This document shows, in pieces, positions 9,569 through 18,336 of a stretch of DNA of 64,000 bases (its first letter is position 1; each line of letters opens with the position of its first letter). The stretch comes from a marine gamma proteobacterium HTCC2143 (lineage in GTDB: Bacteria > Pseudomonadota > Gammaproteobacteria > Pseudomonadales > Dasaniaceae), in NCBI GenBank assembly GCA_000169075.1, contig AAVT01000003.1, positions 1 through 64,000 on the forward strand, written 5' to 3'. Under the pieces are notes generated by a model that was not told the origin of the DNA, did not search any database, and saw only the letters and a program-made list of their open reading frames with translations. Position numbers and translations under genes: made by a program.

Positions 9569-10336
9569 ATGAATGATTCAAAAAACTATCAGCAGAAAAA
9601 GCGTTTCTTCAACGATCTCCTTACTATTTACGGGCGTAAACCAGTATTAGAGGCACTGGAAGATAGCACCATGAGTTTATATAAACTGCATTTGGCGGAC
9701 TCAAATAAATCCGGCGGCATCATTGCTGAAATTATCAAGCTGGCGGAAAAAAGAGGCGTCGAAATTCAGTGGCATGACCGGAAGTCACTCTCAAGAATTT
9801 CTCGCAACAGTAAACAGGATCAAGGTGTAGCTGCAGACATTAAAGTTGATAAACATCAGTCGCTGGATCACTATCTTCAACAAAAGACCAATGAGCGCAG
9901 TCTCCGCCTCATAGCATTAGACAATATTACTAACCCGCAAAATGTCGGCATGATTATTCGCTCAGTTTGCGCGGGCAACATAGATGGGCTGATCATTCCG
10001 CGTAAAGGCTGTGCTGCGCTTTCACCATTGGTGATTAAAGCCAGTGTTGGAACGGTATTCAAGGCCCCCTTACTGCATTGCGAGACTCTGGCTCAAGGTT
10101 TGGGAGCATTGCGTGATCGAGACGTGACAATATGCACTTTGTCATCTCATGCTAAGCAGTCACTGTTCGAATATCAGGCTCAACAATCGGTTGTTTATAT
10201 TTTGGGTAATGAAACGGAGGGGGTATCAGAGGAAGTTCAGAAGCTATCCGACCAGCAATTATCCATACCGATGAACAATGGTGTCGAGTCGCTAAACGTT
10301 GCCGTCACCGCTGCACTTATAGCTTTCAAACAATAA
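9569..10336 (+). CDS. TrmH/SpoU-family rRNA 2'-O-methyltransferase (RlmB-like)
   Basis: A 255-residue SPOUT methyltransferase. The N-terminal substrate-binding domain begins IYGRKPVLEALE, which matches RlmB (IyGxhaVxeaL). The C-terminal SpoU domain has motif 1 ALDNITNPQNVGMIIRS (Asn/Arg catalytic region), motif 2 VYILGNETEGVSEE and motif 3 IPMNNGVESLNVAVTAAL. It would use AdoMet to methylate a ribose 2'-OH, by analogy Gm2251 in 23S rRNA, though other TrmH-family targets are possible. It is monocistronic as far as can be seen and convergent with the VWA gene (13 bases apart). Confidence 0.87.
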   Translation: MNDSKNYQQKKRFFNDLLTIYGRKPVLEALEDSTMSLYKLHLADSNKSGGIIAEIIKLAEKRGVEIQWHDRKSLSRISRNSKQDQGVAADIKVDKHQSLDHYLQQKTNERSLRLIALDNITNPQNVGMIIRSVCAGNIDGLIIPRKGCAALSPLVIKASVGTVFKAPLLHCETLAQGLGALRDRDVTICTLSSHAKQSLFEYQAQQSVVYILGNETEGVSEEVQKLSDQQLSIPMNNGVESLNVAVTAALIAFKQ

Positions 10337-10349
10337 ATGCAGCGTCATT

Positions 10350-11525
10350 CTATTTAGAAAGGTAGGTCATGCCCTCCTCGAGGCCTTTTACCGTCAGCGG
10401 ATACATGTGCCCTTCAACCAGCTTATTAGTCACATCAATTGAGCTAGTATAGTGCCACTCTTCCGGTGGTACTGGATTAATCCAGATAACCTTATCGTAA
10501 GTTTCTTTCAGTCTTCGCATCCACATTTCACCAGAGTCTTCATTCCAGTGCTCGACACTGCCGCCGGGCTGAAGAATCTCATAAGGGGACATTGACGCAT
10601 CGCCAATAAAGATGACTTTGTAGTCGCTGCTGTATTTATGCAAAACGTCAAGCATCTGCAACCGTTCGTTATGCCGGCGAACATTGTCGCTCCATACAGA
10701 CTCATAAACAAAATTATGGAAGTAAAAATACTTCATATGCTTGAATTCTGAACGGGCCGCGGAGAACATTTCTTCACACACTTTTATGTGAGGGTCCATC
10801 GAGCCACCGACATCAAAAAACAGTAAGACCTTGACCGCATTGTGTCTCTCGGGGACCATTTTTATATCCAAAAGACCTGCATTATGGGCTGTCGAACGAA
10901 TAGTGTCGTCCATGTCCAGCTCTTCCTCAGCCCCGGTTCGCGCAAACTTCCGCAAGCGTCGCATAGCAACCTTTATATTGCGCGTACCAAGCTCAACACT
11001 GTCGTCCAGATTTTTGTAATCTCTCTTTTCCCACACTTTTACTGCTTTCTTGTTTTTACTCTCGCCTCCGACACGCATACCCTCTGGGTGATACCCGCTA
11101 TGTCCGAATGGCGAGGTACCACCAGTGCCAACCCACTTGTTGCCACCTTGGTGCCGTTTCTTTTGCTCTTCAAGCCGCTTTTTAAATTCTTCGATGAGCT
11201 TTTCTAAACCACCCAAAGACTCAATCTTCGCTTTATCTTCTTCGGACAACTGCTTGGTGAACTCGTGCCGCAACCAATCTTCTGGAATCATCGACTCGAT
11301 GACATCCTCAAGTGTTTCCAAATCTTTAAAATAAGCGCCGAATGCGCGGTCAAATTTATCGAAATACTTTTCGTCTTTGACCATTATCGTACGACTTAGG
11401 TGGTAAAAGTCATCGATATTGGCAAAAGCCAAATCATTTTTTAGTGCGAGCAAAAGGTCCAGTAATTCTTTAATAGAAACCGGAACACCTGCTCGCTTTA
11501 ACACCTGAAAAAAACTAATTAACAT
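10350..11525 (-). CDS. VWA domain protein, CoxE-like
   Basis: 391 residues. The N-terminal helical part has a charged coiled-coil-like centre (EEFKKRLEEQKKRHQGG) and leads into a VWA domain. The MIDAS motif reads FFDVGGSMDPH, i.e. D-x-G-x-S rather than the canonical D-x-S-x-S, so the first serine is glycine. FIGDASMSPYEI gives the later metal-site region. It lies 45 bases downstream of the MoxR-type ATPase gene on the same strand. MoxR AAA+ ATPase with a VWA partner is the standard MoxR/CoxD-CoxE chaperone arrangement for maturation of metalloenzymes or membrane complexes. The client is unknown. Confidence 0.87.
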   Translation of the reverse strand: MLISFFQVLKRAGVPVSIKELLDLLLALKNDLAFANIDDFYHLSRTIMVKDEKYFDKFDRAFGAYFKDLETLEDVIESMIPEDWLRHEFTKQLSEEDKAKIESLGGLEKLIEEFKKRLEEQKKRHQGGNKWVGTGGTSPFGHSGYHPEGMRVGGESKNKKAVKVWEKRDYKNLDDSVELGTRNIKVAMRRLRKFARTGAEEELDMDDTIRSTAHNAGLLDIKMVPERHNAVKVLLFFDVGGSMDPHIKVCEEMFSAARSEFKHMKYFYFHNFVYESVWSDNVRRHNERLQMLDVLHKYSSDYKVIFIGDASMSPYEILQPGGSVEHWNEDSGEMWMRRLKETYDKVIWINPVPPEEWHYTSSIDVTNKLVEGHMYPLTVKGLEEGMTYLSK

Positions 11526-11570
11526 GATCTAGTACCAACAATGCATTTGCTTTGCTTCAGCAACCAATGA

Positions 11571-12422
11571 CTATTGGTTGCGAGTTTCACGCCTGTGCAT
11601 AAAGGCTAATCGCTCTAACATATGAACATCTTGTTCATTTTTAAGAAGCGCGCCATACAGTGGTGGAATTGCTTTAGTATTATCTCTATTTTTGAGAATT
11701 TCGTCTGGAATATCGTCCGCCATCAGCAACTTCAACCAATCGATCAGCTCAGATGTAGAAGGTTTTTTCTTCAATCCAGGGATAGCCCGAACATCAAAAA
11801 ATACTTCCAGCGCTTGAGCTACTAAATCTTGCTGAATTTCCGGGTAATGTACATCGACAATTTTTATCATCGTTTCCCGATCAGGGAATTTGATAAAGTG
11901 GAAGAAACACCGACGTAAAAACGCATCTGGCAGTTCTTTTTCATTGTTGCTGGTAATGATAATGATCGGACGGACCTTTGCCTTGATTGTCTCGCCTGTC
12001 TCATAAACAAAAAACTCCATCTTATCGAGTTCAACCAGTAAGTCATTGGGGAATTCGATATCCGCTTTGTCGACTTCGTCGATAAGCAAAACGACCTGCT
12101 CGTCAGACTCAAAAGCTTCCCACATTTTACCTTTCTTAATGTAGTTTTGAATATCATTGACCTTACCATCGCCAAGCTGGGAATCCCGCAGCCGAGAAAC
12201 AGCGTCATATTCATACAACCCTTGCTGAGCTTTAGTTGTCGACTTAATGTGCCATTGAATCAACGGCATGCCCAGAGACGCTGCAACTTCTTCGGCTAGC
12301 AGTGTTTTACCTGTTCCTGGCTCACCTTTTATGAGCAAAGGACGCTCTAAAGTCACGGCCGCATTAACAGCCATCTGCAAGTCGTCTGTTGCAACGTATG
12401 TTTCGGTACCTTGAAATTTCAT
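11571..12422 (-). CDS. MoxR-family AAA+ ATPase
   Basis: 283 residues forming a single AAA+ module: Walker A GEPGTGKTLL (about residues 37-46), Walker B VVLLIDEVDKAD, sensor 1 IIITSNNEKELP and arginine-finger region DAFLRRCFFH. The C-terminal lid ends ALLKNEQDVHMLERLAFMHR. No membrane segment. It is co-directional with and flanked by two VWA-domain genes, consistent with a MoxR ATPase that remodels a client through VWA adaptors. The annotated start MKFQGTETYVATDDLQ is typical of this subgroup. Confidence 0.9.
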   Translation of the reverse strand: MKFQGTETYVATDDLQMAVNAAVTLERPLLIKGEPGTGKTLLAEEVAASLGMPLIQWHIKSTTKAQQGLYEYDAVSRLRDSQLGDGKVNDIQNYIKKGKMWEAFESDEQVVLLIDEVDKADIEFPNDLLVELDKMEFFVYETGETIKAKVRPIIIITSNNEKELPDAFLRRCFFHFIKFPDRETMIKIVDVHYPEIQQDLVAQALEVFFDVRAIPGLKKKPSTSELIDWLKLLMADDIPDEILKNRDNTKAIPPLYGALLKNEQDVHMLERLAFMHRRETRNQ

Positions 12423-12521
12423 CTTATAACCATCTCATTGCCTTTATAATGGGTGCATAGCCTACCAGACTTATTCTCAATGGCAAGGTTCTTAGCGGGA
12501 AGATAGTTATACCAAAACGCA

Positions 12522-14774
12522 CTACCTTTTATTTTCAGTATCCGCGCCTATATCAATGGCATCATCTGGCAGGTCAAAGGCATCATCTAGGCCCATGTCC
12601 AGACTGTCCTCTGGGGAGGTGTCAATGCGCTTATCTAACGCACCACTGCCAATTTCAACCTCACTATCTGTAAGCTCATCGCCATCCGGATCACTGCCCG
12701 CCTCCGGCTGTTCGTTGCCCTGCCGTTGGTCTGCGGATTGACTGCGCAGGTCGCTAGCACTTTCTTCAAAGACCGGCGATGCTGGAGCCTCTAACGCGAC
12801 CGGTACCGACATAATTGCAGTAGCCGAGCTATCACTGGCCGGTTCAACAGTAGGCGTATCGCTAACAACCGACACCAGATCGCCAAGATCATCATCGGCA
12901 CTCAGCACGGCGGATTTAGACCGACTTGCTGAGATAGCTTTGTAGCCAAAAACCATCAGACCTATCGCCACGATTTGCGCAAATCCAATACCGACATACA
13001 TCAATACCGTTTTCCAGTCGAAGTTATCGCTAGCGGGCTTATCGGCGACGGTCACGAGAGCAGTGGGTTCGGCTGTTATTGGATCCGGCTGTCGCTCTAT
13101 GATTGAAGCGGATGTCTCCTTTATTGTTTGCTCGTCAACATTATTGAGATCACTGGCTACTGCGGGGTTTTGGAGTTCAGGTAGCGGTTGCTGTCCGTCA
13201 TTCCGATGTTCCACTTCAATTGTTTGTGTCCGCTCAGCTAAACGGCTACCGTCTGAAAATAGCCCCTCGAGCTCAAAGGCTACCTTGACGATACCCGCCT
13301 GCTCCATCTGTGGAAGTTCCAAACGCCAACGTCGCTCCGATACACCCTCTACCGGCAATGTTTTAACGACATTCGTGGGGGTCGTGATGTGCGCAGTTAC
13401 AGCAGTGGCCGCGCTGTTAATAGCGGTATTTCTTGCATACAACTTTATCGTATGTAGCAGCGGATCGCTGCCTGTGCTTGCCGCCCGAATATCATACCTC
13501 TCCCTGACAGCGATCGTCTGTGCTTGTTGACGCTGAAACGTCTTGCCATTCGCTATAATCAAAATATCATAGACACCGGCCTGCTGAAAAACATTGAGCT
13601 CAGTTGTGTATACCCCGTTATCAGGGATAGGGTCGACCTCCGACAAGGAAACTAGCCATTGCTGCTTATCATCACGTCGAGTGACAGACGCTGACATATC
13701 AATCAGATTTAATAGCTCAGGCTTAACTAGTGCCTGGCCCTGATCATATAAAACTGCCGTTATTGTTGCAGGATCATCAATGAACTGGCCTTTCTTGAGA
13801 GCTGCTACTTTTAAATTCAGATTACTGATCACCGTGACCCTACTTTCAGGCTCCAACTCGGTTTCTATAGTCCATTCACCCATTAGTGGCGATTTGACGG
13901 TGATCAATTCGTAATTATCCTGACGCAACCATTTGATGTCTGCCGGGTGCTGCCCAAAAGAATGCTTTTTCCCAGCCGGCGACAGGAGACTGGCGTCGCT
14001 TAAAGAATCTTTTTTGAAAACTAGCGTAGTGAACTCCTCGACGCTGGCATCAACATAAAACGTATTACCCTCGAGTGGTAGCTGCTCAGCAGGGGCTGCA
14101 GCATCGAAGGCCTGAACAAAAACCCTCGATAAATCCTCGGCAGTTTCAGCAACGGCGGAAAGCCCGCCCGTCTCTGCAGCCAGCAGCTCCATCAATTCCA
14201 AATCCGCATTCTGTGACAAAGCAACTGTGTGTATTGTCACACCGGCACCCTTCAAAGCGGGAAGAATTTCGGCCACAATTCGCTGCCTTGCCGTTTCATT
14301 ATCTATGGATGATAACGAGACATCGACCATACCGTCTGTGAGTAATATTAAATGAATACTGTAATCGGTGCCTTTGCTCTTCACATCAGCCATTGCCTTT
14401 TCTAAAGCTGCTGGAATATTAGTACGCAAGGCTACTGAGCTAATTTTTTCCGCTTGAGCACTGGCATTAGCTCTCCAAGCGGTAGTGACGGTATTACTAG
14501 GAACCAGATTGTTTACCCATTGACCAAATGTCCATACTCCTGCCGCGGAACCCTCAGGGAAAAGTTGAATCAACAACTCCAACGCCGGACGGCGTAAATA
14601 GTTAGGGTCATTTTTTTTCATACTTCCCGATATATCGATCACAACCCTGACATCGGGCGTTAACTCATTGCCGAGGACAGGAGCCACATCATTTTCAGGT
14701 TGTTGCCCCCAGGCAAACATCGTGAAAAAAATGCTGCCAGCCAGCCAGATAATACCGGATGTTTTCATACCCAT
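12522..14774 (-). CDS. Membrane-anchored VWA domain protein
   Basis: 750 residues. Signal peptide (IIWLAGSIFFTMFAWG), then an N-terminal VWA domain with a canonical MIDAS DISGSMKKNDPN, HLILLTDGMVD and a Ser/Thr-rich third loop. Two or three beta-rich domains follow (residues ~230-540). A membrane segment TVLMYVGIGFAQIVAIGLMV lies near residue 610, and the cytoplasmic tail is strongly acidic (DLGDLVSVV, DDAFDLPDDAIDIG). The VWA part would face the periplasm. Gammaproteobacterial proteins of this shape have been grouped as TIGR03503-like (recalled, not searched). It sits 99 bases upstream of the MoxR ATPase gene on the same strand, probably in one transcript. Confidence 0.8.
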   Translation of the reverse strand: MGMKTSGIIWLAGSIFFTMFAWGQQPENDVAPVLGNELTPDVRVVIDISGSMKKNDPNYLRRPALELLIQLFPEGSAAGVWTFGQWVNNLVPSNTVTTAWRANASAQAEKISSVALRTNIPAALEKAMADVKSKGTDYSIHLILLTDGMVDVSLSSIDNETARQRIVAEILPALKGAGVTIHTVALSQNADLELMELLAAETGGLSAVAETAEDLSRVFVQAFDAAAPAEQLPLEGNTFYVDASVEEFTTLVFKKDSLSDASLLSPAGKKHSFGQHPADIKWLRQDNYELITVKSPLMGEWTIETELEPESRVTVISNLNLKVAALKKGQFIDDPATITAVLYDQGQALVKPELLNLIDMSASVTRRDDKQQWLVSLSEVDPIPDNGVYTTELNVFQQAGVYDILIIANGKTFQRQQAQTIAVRERYDIRAASTGSDPLLHTIKLYARNTAINSAATAVTAHITTPTNVVKTLPVEGVSERRWRLELPQMEQAGIVKVAFELEGLFSDGSRLAERTQTIEVEHRNDGQQPLPELQNPAVASDLNNVDEQTIKETSASIIERQPDPITAEPTALVTVADKPASDNFDWKTVLMYVGIGFAQIVAIGLMVFGYKAISASRSKSAVLSADDDLGDLVSVVSDTPTVEPASDSSATAIMSVPVALEAPASPVFEESASDLRSQSADQRQGNEQPEAGSDPDGDELTDSEVEIGSGALDKRIDTSPEDSLDMGLDDAFDLPDDAIDIGADTENKR

Positions 14775-14962
14775 TGGAGACTCTCAAATCATGTGAATAT
14801 ACCGAAGGCCTATAAAATAGACCGCGGCCACATTTATCATTGCTCGATAAAATTTTTTATAAAATCCATTACTAACAATAAGTTATACCATTATATTAAT
14901 TAAAAACAATAGCTTTTTATGAGGTGCCGCGCAGCTATTTACAATGAACATAAACAGAGAAC

Positions 14963-15334
14963 TTAGCGGGAGGAAAATTTACCCGAGAACAATCGACGCC
15001 AGGTCCATCGGGATAAGTAGGTTGAGAAAATAAGCAGGATTAGCACTAACAGCATCGGTAGTAATCGAGGTGCTGCGGCGGCAAAACCTTCATTCAAACC
15101 CTCCATGATCATCATCATGAATGCCGGTACCCAGTACCCAGTTCCCAGCTCTAGTGATGCCGGTGTCATTAACACGGCCAACAAAGTGAGTTGCAGCAAA
15201 ATTTTTAAATGAACACTGCTGGCTCTAACGAGTAAACGCCACAATAACGCATTCGATGAAAAAACGGCCAAACAATAAATTAACCAAGAGATGTAATAGT
15301 CGCTGCCAGTGTCCATAGATAGGGTCGATTCCAA
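14963..15334 (-). CDS. Small inner-membrane protein of unknown function
   Basis: A protein of 123 residues (117 if started at MDTGSDYYI, 15316) with about three membrane segments: YISWLIYCLAVFSSNALLW, ILLQLTLLAVLM and LLPMLLVLILLIFSTYLS. It ends in a basic tail (RWTWRRLFSGKFSSR). The pattern resembles small conserved membrane proteins found beside YcgN in marine gammaproteobacteria. No function can be assigned. It lies 119 bases downstream of ycgN on the same strand and could be the tail of the dnaX operon. Confidence 0.65.
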   Translation of the reverse strand: MESTLSMDTGSDYYISWLIYCLAVFSSNALLWRLLVRASSVHLKILLQLTLLAVLMTPASLELGTGYWVPAFMMMIMEGLNEGFAAAAPRLLPMLLVLILLIFSTYLSRWTWRRLFSGKFSSR

Positions 15335-15453
15335 GTATTCAACATAGCGGGGTCATACAAGCGTTGTGCGGGGCATTATACCTGCCAGGGTTTTAGTTTT
15401 AAATCCATCTTCGTTAGATTCGAATGATGTTCAGCCGGCATTTGCCAAACCGC

Positions 15454-15900
15454 TCACTCAACCCACGTAATAATATGCTCTTCAAAACCATCGGGATGGA
15501 CGTAGTCCTCACTCAGTGCGCGCCCCTTTATAGAAATACCCGCTTGATGCACGGAGTCTTTACTCCCGGAGATCAAATAATGCCACGAGGCCAGAGGTTT
15601 CCCCTCGGCAACAAGTCTGTAAGCGCAGGTTGACGGTAACCAGTGAAACTCTTCGACATCCTCTGGTCGCAGCCACACACAATTGGGCACCAACTCATTG
15701 CGTCGCTGGTATTCCGTGCAGCCGCACTGCGCGTCCATGTATCGACATACCACCTTGGTATAAAAAACCTCGCCGCTGTCTTCATCTTCTAGCTTGTGCA
15801 GGCAGCATTTACCGCAGCCATCACATAGCGCTTCCCACTCATCACTCGACAGTTCACTCAGTGATTTCGTTTCCCAAAAACGAGGCTCCAAGTCATTCAT
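15454..15900 (-). CDS. ycgN: YcgN family cysteine cluster protein (UPF0260)
   Basis: 148 residues. The family signature is clear: FWETKSLSELSSDEWEALCD, then the clustered cysteines CDGCGKCCLHK, CRYMDAQCGCTEY and VPNCVWL, then WLPSTCAYRL. The cysteines probably bind an Fe-S cluster or zinc; the function is unknown. The start codon overlaps the end of ycgL by 4 bases, so the pair is translationally coupled. Confidence 0.9.
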   Translation of the reverse strand: MNDLEPRFWETKSLSELSSDEWEALCDGCGKCCLHKLEDEDSGEVFYTKVVCRYMDAQCGCTEYQRRNELVPNCVWLRPEDVEEFHWLPSTCAYRLVAEGKPLASWHYLISGSKDSVHQAGISIKGRALSEDYVHPDGFEEHIITWVE

Positions 15901-16187
15901 CTTAGCGAAATTTTCGAATTCTTTTCATGAAGGTCTCGGTTATAGCCGTCCTGACGAGGGGGCATTTGCAAAAAGAAACCCTTCTCCTCAACCTCGGCCA
16001 ACACCCTGATGACATCGACACGCGCCAACTCTCGATCCGGACTCAGCACTAGCACCATCGCGTGCTCTGGCTTGCCAAAGGTCTGTAGAAGAGGCGCAGG
16101 CACTCGTGATAGGTCCTCCGCCTTGTCAACATAAAGGTACATACCTTCACGCTTAGGACTACGATAAATAGTACAGATTCTTTTCAT
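15897..16187 (-). CDS. ycgL: YcgL domain-containing protein
   Basis: 96 residues. It begins MKRICTIYRSPKREGMYLYVDK, close to the E. coli YcgL start, and has the conserved core LLQTFGKPEHAMVLVL and the end GFFLQMPP. It is a small alpha/beta fold of unknown function confined to gammaproteobacteria. It lies 11 bases after rnd and overlaps ycgN by 4 bases; an rnd-ycgL-ycgN order is also known from other gammaproteobacteria. Confidence 0.9.
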   Translation of the reverse strand: MKRICTIYRSPKREGMYLYVDKAEDLSRVPAPLLQTFGKPEHAMVLVLSPDRELARVDVIRVLAEVEEKGFFLQMPPRQDGYNRDLHEKNSKISLR

Positions 16188-16198
16188 GACCAGAGGAC

Positions 16199-17362
16199 CT
16201 ATGTGGACTGCTTTAAAACGATATTCAATAAATCATCACCGATAACGTCCTTCCTCCAACCGCAGAGAGAGGCTGGCAACTGGTAGTCTCGATTGTTAAA
16301 ACCCGAACGCAAAAGCTCTTCATAGTCACGCTTTCGCACTAACAGCTCTGGTGCCATCTGCAAATGCTCCGCCCGATGACTAACATGGGCTTTCAGCTGC
16401 TTTAACAGCGTCCCAGTCTGGGGCGGCAGAGGTTTTGGCAATTGTGCTGGCAGTTCCGATTCAGCTAGCTTTATTCCGGTCATAACCAATTTTAATAATT
16501 CTTGGCCATAGTTGCGCAGCGTACTTTGACCGACATCTTCAATCGAAGACAGGGCCTTTACATCTCGCGGCTGTGTACGAGCAATTTCAAAACAACTCTT
16601 GTCTTTCAGTATTCTACCGCGAGGTCTATCACGGTGACGGGCTTCACTTTCTCGCCATTCGACCACCAAACGCAAAACGCCTAATTGTCTGGAGGAAAGC
16701 TTCCAAACAGACTTTACCTTTTTATAATATTGAGTGATGGCATCCGTATCGCTCTGCCCATTTGTCAGCGGACTGCACTCATCGAGCAGCCATTGCCAGC
16801 GTCCCTTTGACTCCAGCGACTGCTTTAACTGTTGATACATCTCCGGCAAGTAGGCGACATCCAATGCTGCATAATGAATTTGGGACTCCGTTAAGGGCCG
16901 CTGCAACCAGTTTGACCGAGTTTCCCCCTTTGCCACATGTATCTGTAACAACGCCTCAGTCATCTTCTGATAACCTAGACTGAAGCCATAACCATCTAGG
17001 CCTGCTGCGATTTGTGTATCTATTAAGGGCTGCGGCAAGACCTGAAACAGACGTTCAAAGACTTCAAGGTCCTCACTGCAGGAGTGCAGAACCTTGACAA
17101 TCGCGGGGTCGGTCAAAAGAGCTGTTAAAGGTGAAAAATCATCAATCGAAAGCGGGTCAATCAAGAAGCAACCGGTGCCTTCTGAGATTTGCAGTAACGC
17201 TCCGATTGGATAGAACGTATCCGTTCGAATAAACTCTGTGTCCAGCGCCAACACAGCAGCATGCTGCCACTGCAGGCAAAATTTCCTTAATGTTTCGTTG
17301 TCGTCAATATAAACCGGATGTACCTGTCGGCCTGCGTGCTTAGAATCTTCCATCACAATCAA
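16199..17362 (-). CDS. rnd: Ribonuclease D
   Basis: 387 residues, close to the 375 of E. coli RNase D. The 3'-5' exonuclease domain carries the DEDD residues: [12 protein letters not shown] (Exo I), [12 protein letters not shown] (Exo II) and [15 protein letters not shown] (Exo III with Tyr, DEDDy type). Two HRDC domains follow ([13 protein letters not shown] and [16 protein letters not shown]). It trims the 3' ends of tRNA precursors and other stable RNA. Its start overlaps the recR stop by 4 bases, so it belongs to the dnaX-ybaB-recR operon. Met4 is an alternative start. Confidence 0.93.
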   Translation of the reverse strand: MIVMEDSKHAGRQVHPVYIDDNETLRKFCLQWQHAAVLALDTEFIRTDTFYPIGALLQISEGTGCFLIDPLSIDDFSPLTALLTDPAIVKVLHSCSEDLEVFERLFQVLPQPLIDTQIAAGLDGYGFSLGYQKMTEALLQIHVAKGETRSNWLQRPLTESQIHYAALDVAYLPEMYQQLKQSLESKGRWQWLLDECSPLTNGQSDTDAITQYYKKVKSVWKLSSRQLGVLRLVVEWRESEARHRDRPRGRILKDKSCFEIARTQPRDVKALSSIEDVGQSTLRNYGQELLKLVMTGIKLAESELPAQLPKPLPPQTGTLLKQLKAHVSHRAEHLQMAPELLVRKRDYEELLRSGFNNRDYQLPASLCGWRKDVIGDDLLNIVLKQST

Positions 17363-17958
17363 TCCACCAACCTGCGTCCGTTTAAAGCATGAGCCAAGGT
17401 ACCAGAATCCACGTATTCTAATTCACCGCCTAGGGGTACGCCGTGTGCAATTCTTGAAACTTTGGCACCCATCGATTTAACTTGCTCAGTGATATAATAG
17501 GCAGTGGCCTCACCCTCGACCGTGGGATTAGTTGCCAGAATTACTTCTTGTATCTCTTCCTCTTGCAACCGCTGTAATAAATCACTGACACCAATCTCTG
17601 CAGGACCTATACCATCGATCGGCGATAAATGACCCATCAAAACGAAATACAGACCTCGGTAAATGCCAGACTGCTCGAAAGCAAAAACGTCGGCGGGGGT
17701 TTCAACCACACAAATCGTCGTCCGATCCCGCTTAAAATTGTCACAAATCGAACATCGCGGCTGCTCTGTTAACGTGCGACAGCTACTGCAGCGTGCTACG
17801 CCATGCATTGCAGTATCTAACTGCTCGGCCAGTTTCAAGCCGCCCTCTCTGTCGCGCTCGAGTAGATGGAATGCCATTCGCTGCGCAGACTTGGGGCCAA
17901 CACCAGGCAAACAGCGAAGTGCTTCGACAAGCTGATCAATCAGGGGACTAAAAGCCAT
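17359..17958 (-). CDS. recR: Recombination protein RecR
   Basis: 199 residues, the standard length. N-terminal helix-hairpin-helix ([21 protein letters not shown]), zinc finger [16 protein letters not shown], then a Toprim domain ([17 protein letters not shown] and GEATAYYI) and the C-terminal Walker-like [13 protein letters not shown]. It works with RecO and RecF to load RecA on gapped DNA. It lies 17 bases after ybaB in the conserved dnaX-ybaB-recR order. Confidence 0.96.
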   Translation of the reverse strand: MAFSPLIDQLVEALRCLPGVGPKSAQRMAFHLLERDREGGLKLAEQLDTAMHGVARCSSCRTLTEQPRCSICDNFKRDRTTICVVETPADVFAFEQSGIYRGLYFVLMGHLSPIDGIGPAEIGVSDLLQRLQEEEIQEVILATNPTVEGEATAYYITEQVKSMGAKVSRIAHGVPLGGELEYVDSGTLAHALNGRRLVD

Positions 17959-17975
17959 AGTTATTCAATCTTCTA

Positions 17976-18290
17976 CTAAAAGGGCATCTTGAAATTGGAC
18001 ATATCCATACCACCGGCCAATCCACTTAGAGCATCTCGATTTCCAGATTCTACTTTCCGCACGGCGTCGTTCACTGCTGCCGCTAATAAATCTTCTAGTA
18101 CTTCTTTATCTTCCGCCATTAAGCTTGAGTCAATCGACACGCGCCGAACATCATGTCGCCCGGTCATTACTATTTTGACAAGCCCGGCCCCGGATTCACC
18201 CTCAACCTCTTTGGACGCCAGCTCTTCCTGCGCTTTCTGCATTTTTTCCTGCATTTCCTGCGCTTGCTTCATTAATTCATTAATTTTCAT
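17976..18290 (-). CDS. ybaB: YbaB/EbfC nucleoid-associated protein
   Basis: 104 residues. It begins [20 protein letters not shown], the coiled-coil helix of the YbaB/EbfC family. The beta core [19 protein letters not shown] and a second helix ([15 protein letters not shown]) follow, and the Gly/Met-rich tail [15 protein letters not shown] is typical. It binds DNA as a dimer with tweezers shape. It sits between dnaX (46 bases upstream) and recR. Confidence 0.95.
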   Translation of the reverse strand: MKINELMKQAQEMQEKMQKAQEELASKEVEGESGAGLVKIVMTGRHDVRRVSIDSSLMAEDKEVLEDLLAAAVNDAVRKVESGNRDALSGLAGGMDMSNFKMPF

Positions 18291-18336
18291 AGCTACCTCT
18301 TGCTAATGATTTTCCCAGCGGAGCGCCAGCTTTCCT

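Noticed and set aside
10842..11207. 121-codon plus-strand ORF
   Set aside because: Antisense shadow of the CoxE-like VWA gene.
13063..13530. 155-codon plus-strand ORF inside the large VWA gene
   Set aside because: Antisense shadow of a clear 750-residue protein; Ser-rich composition with no family features.
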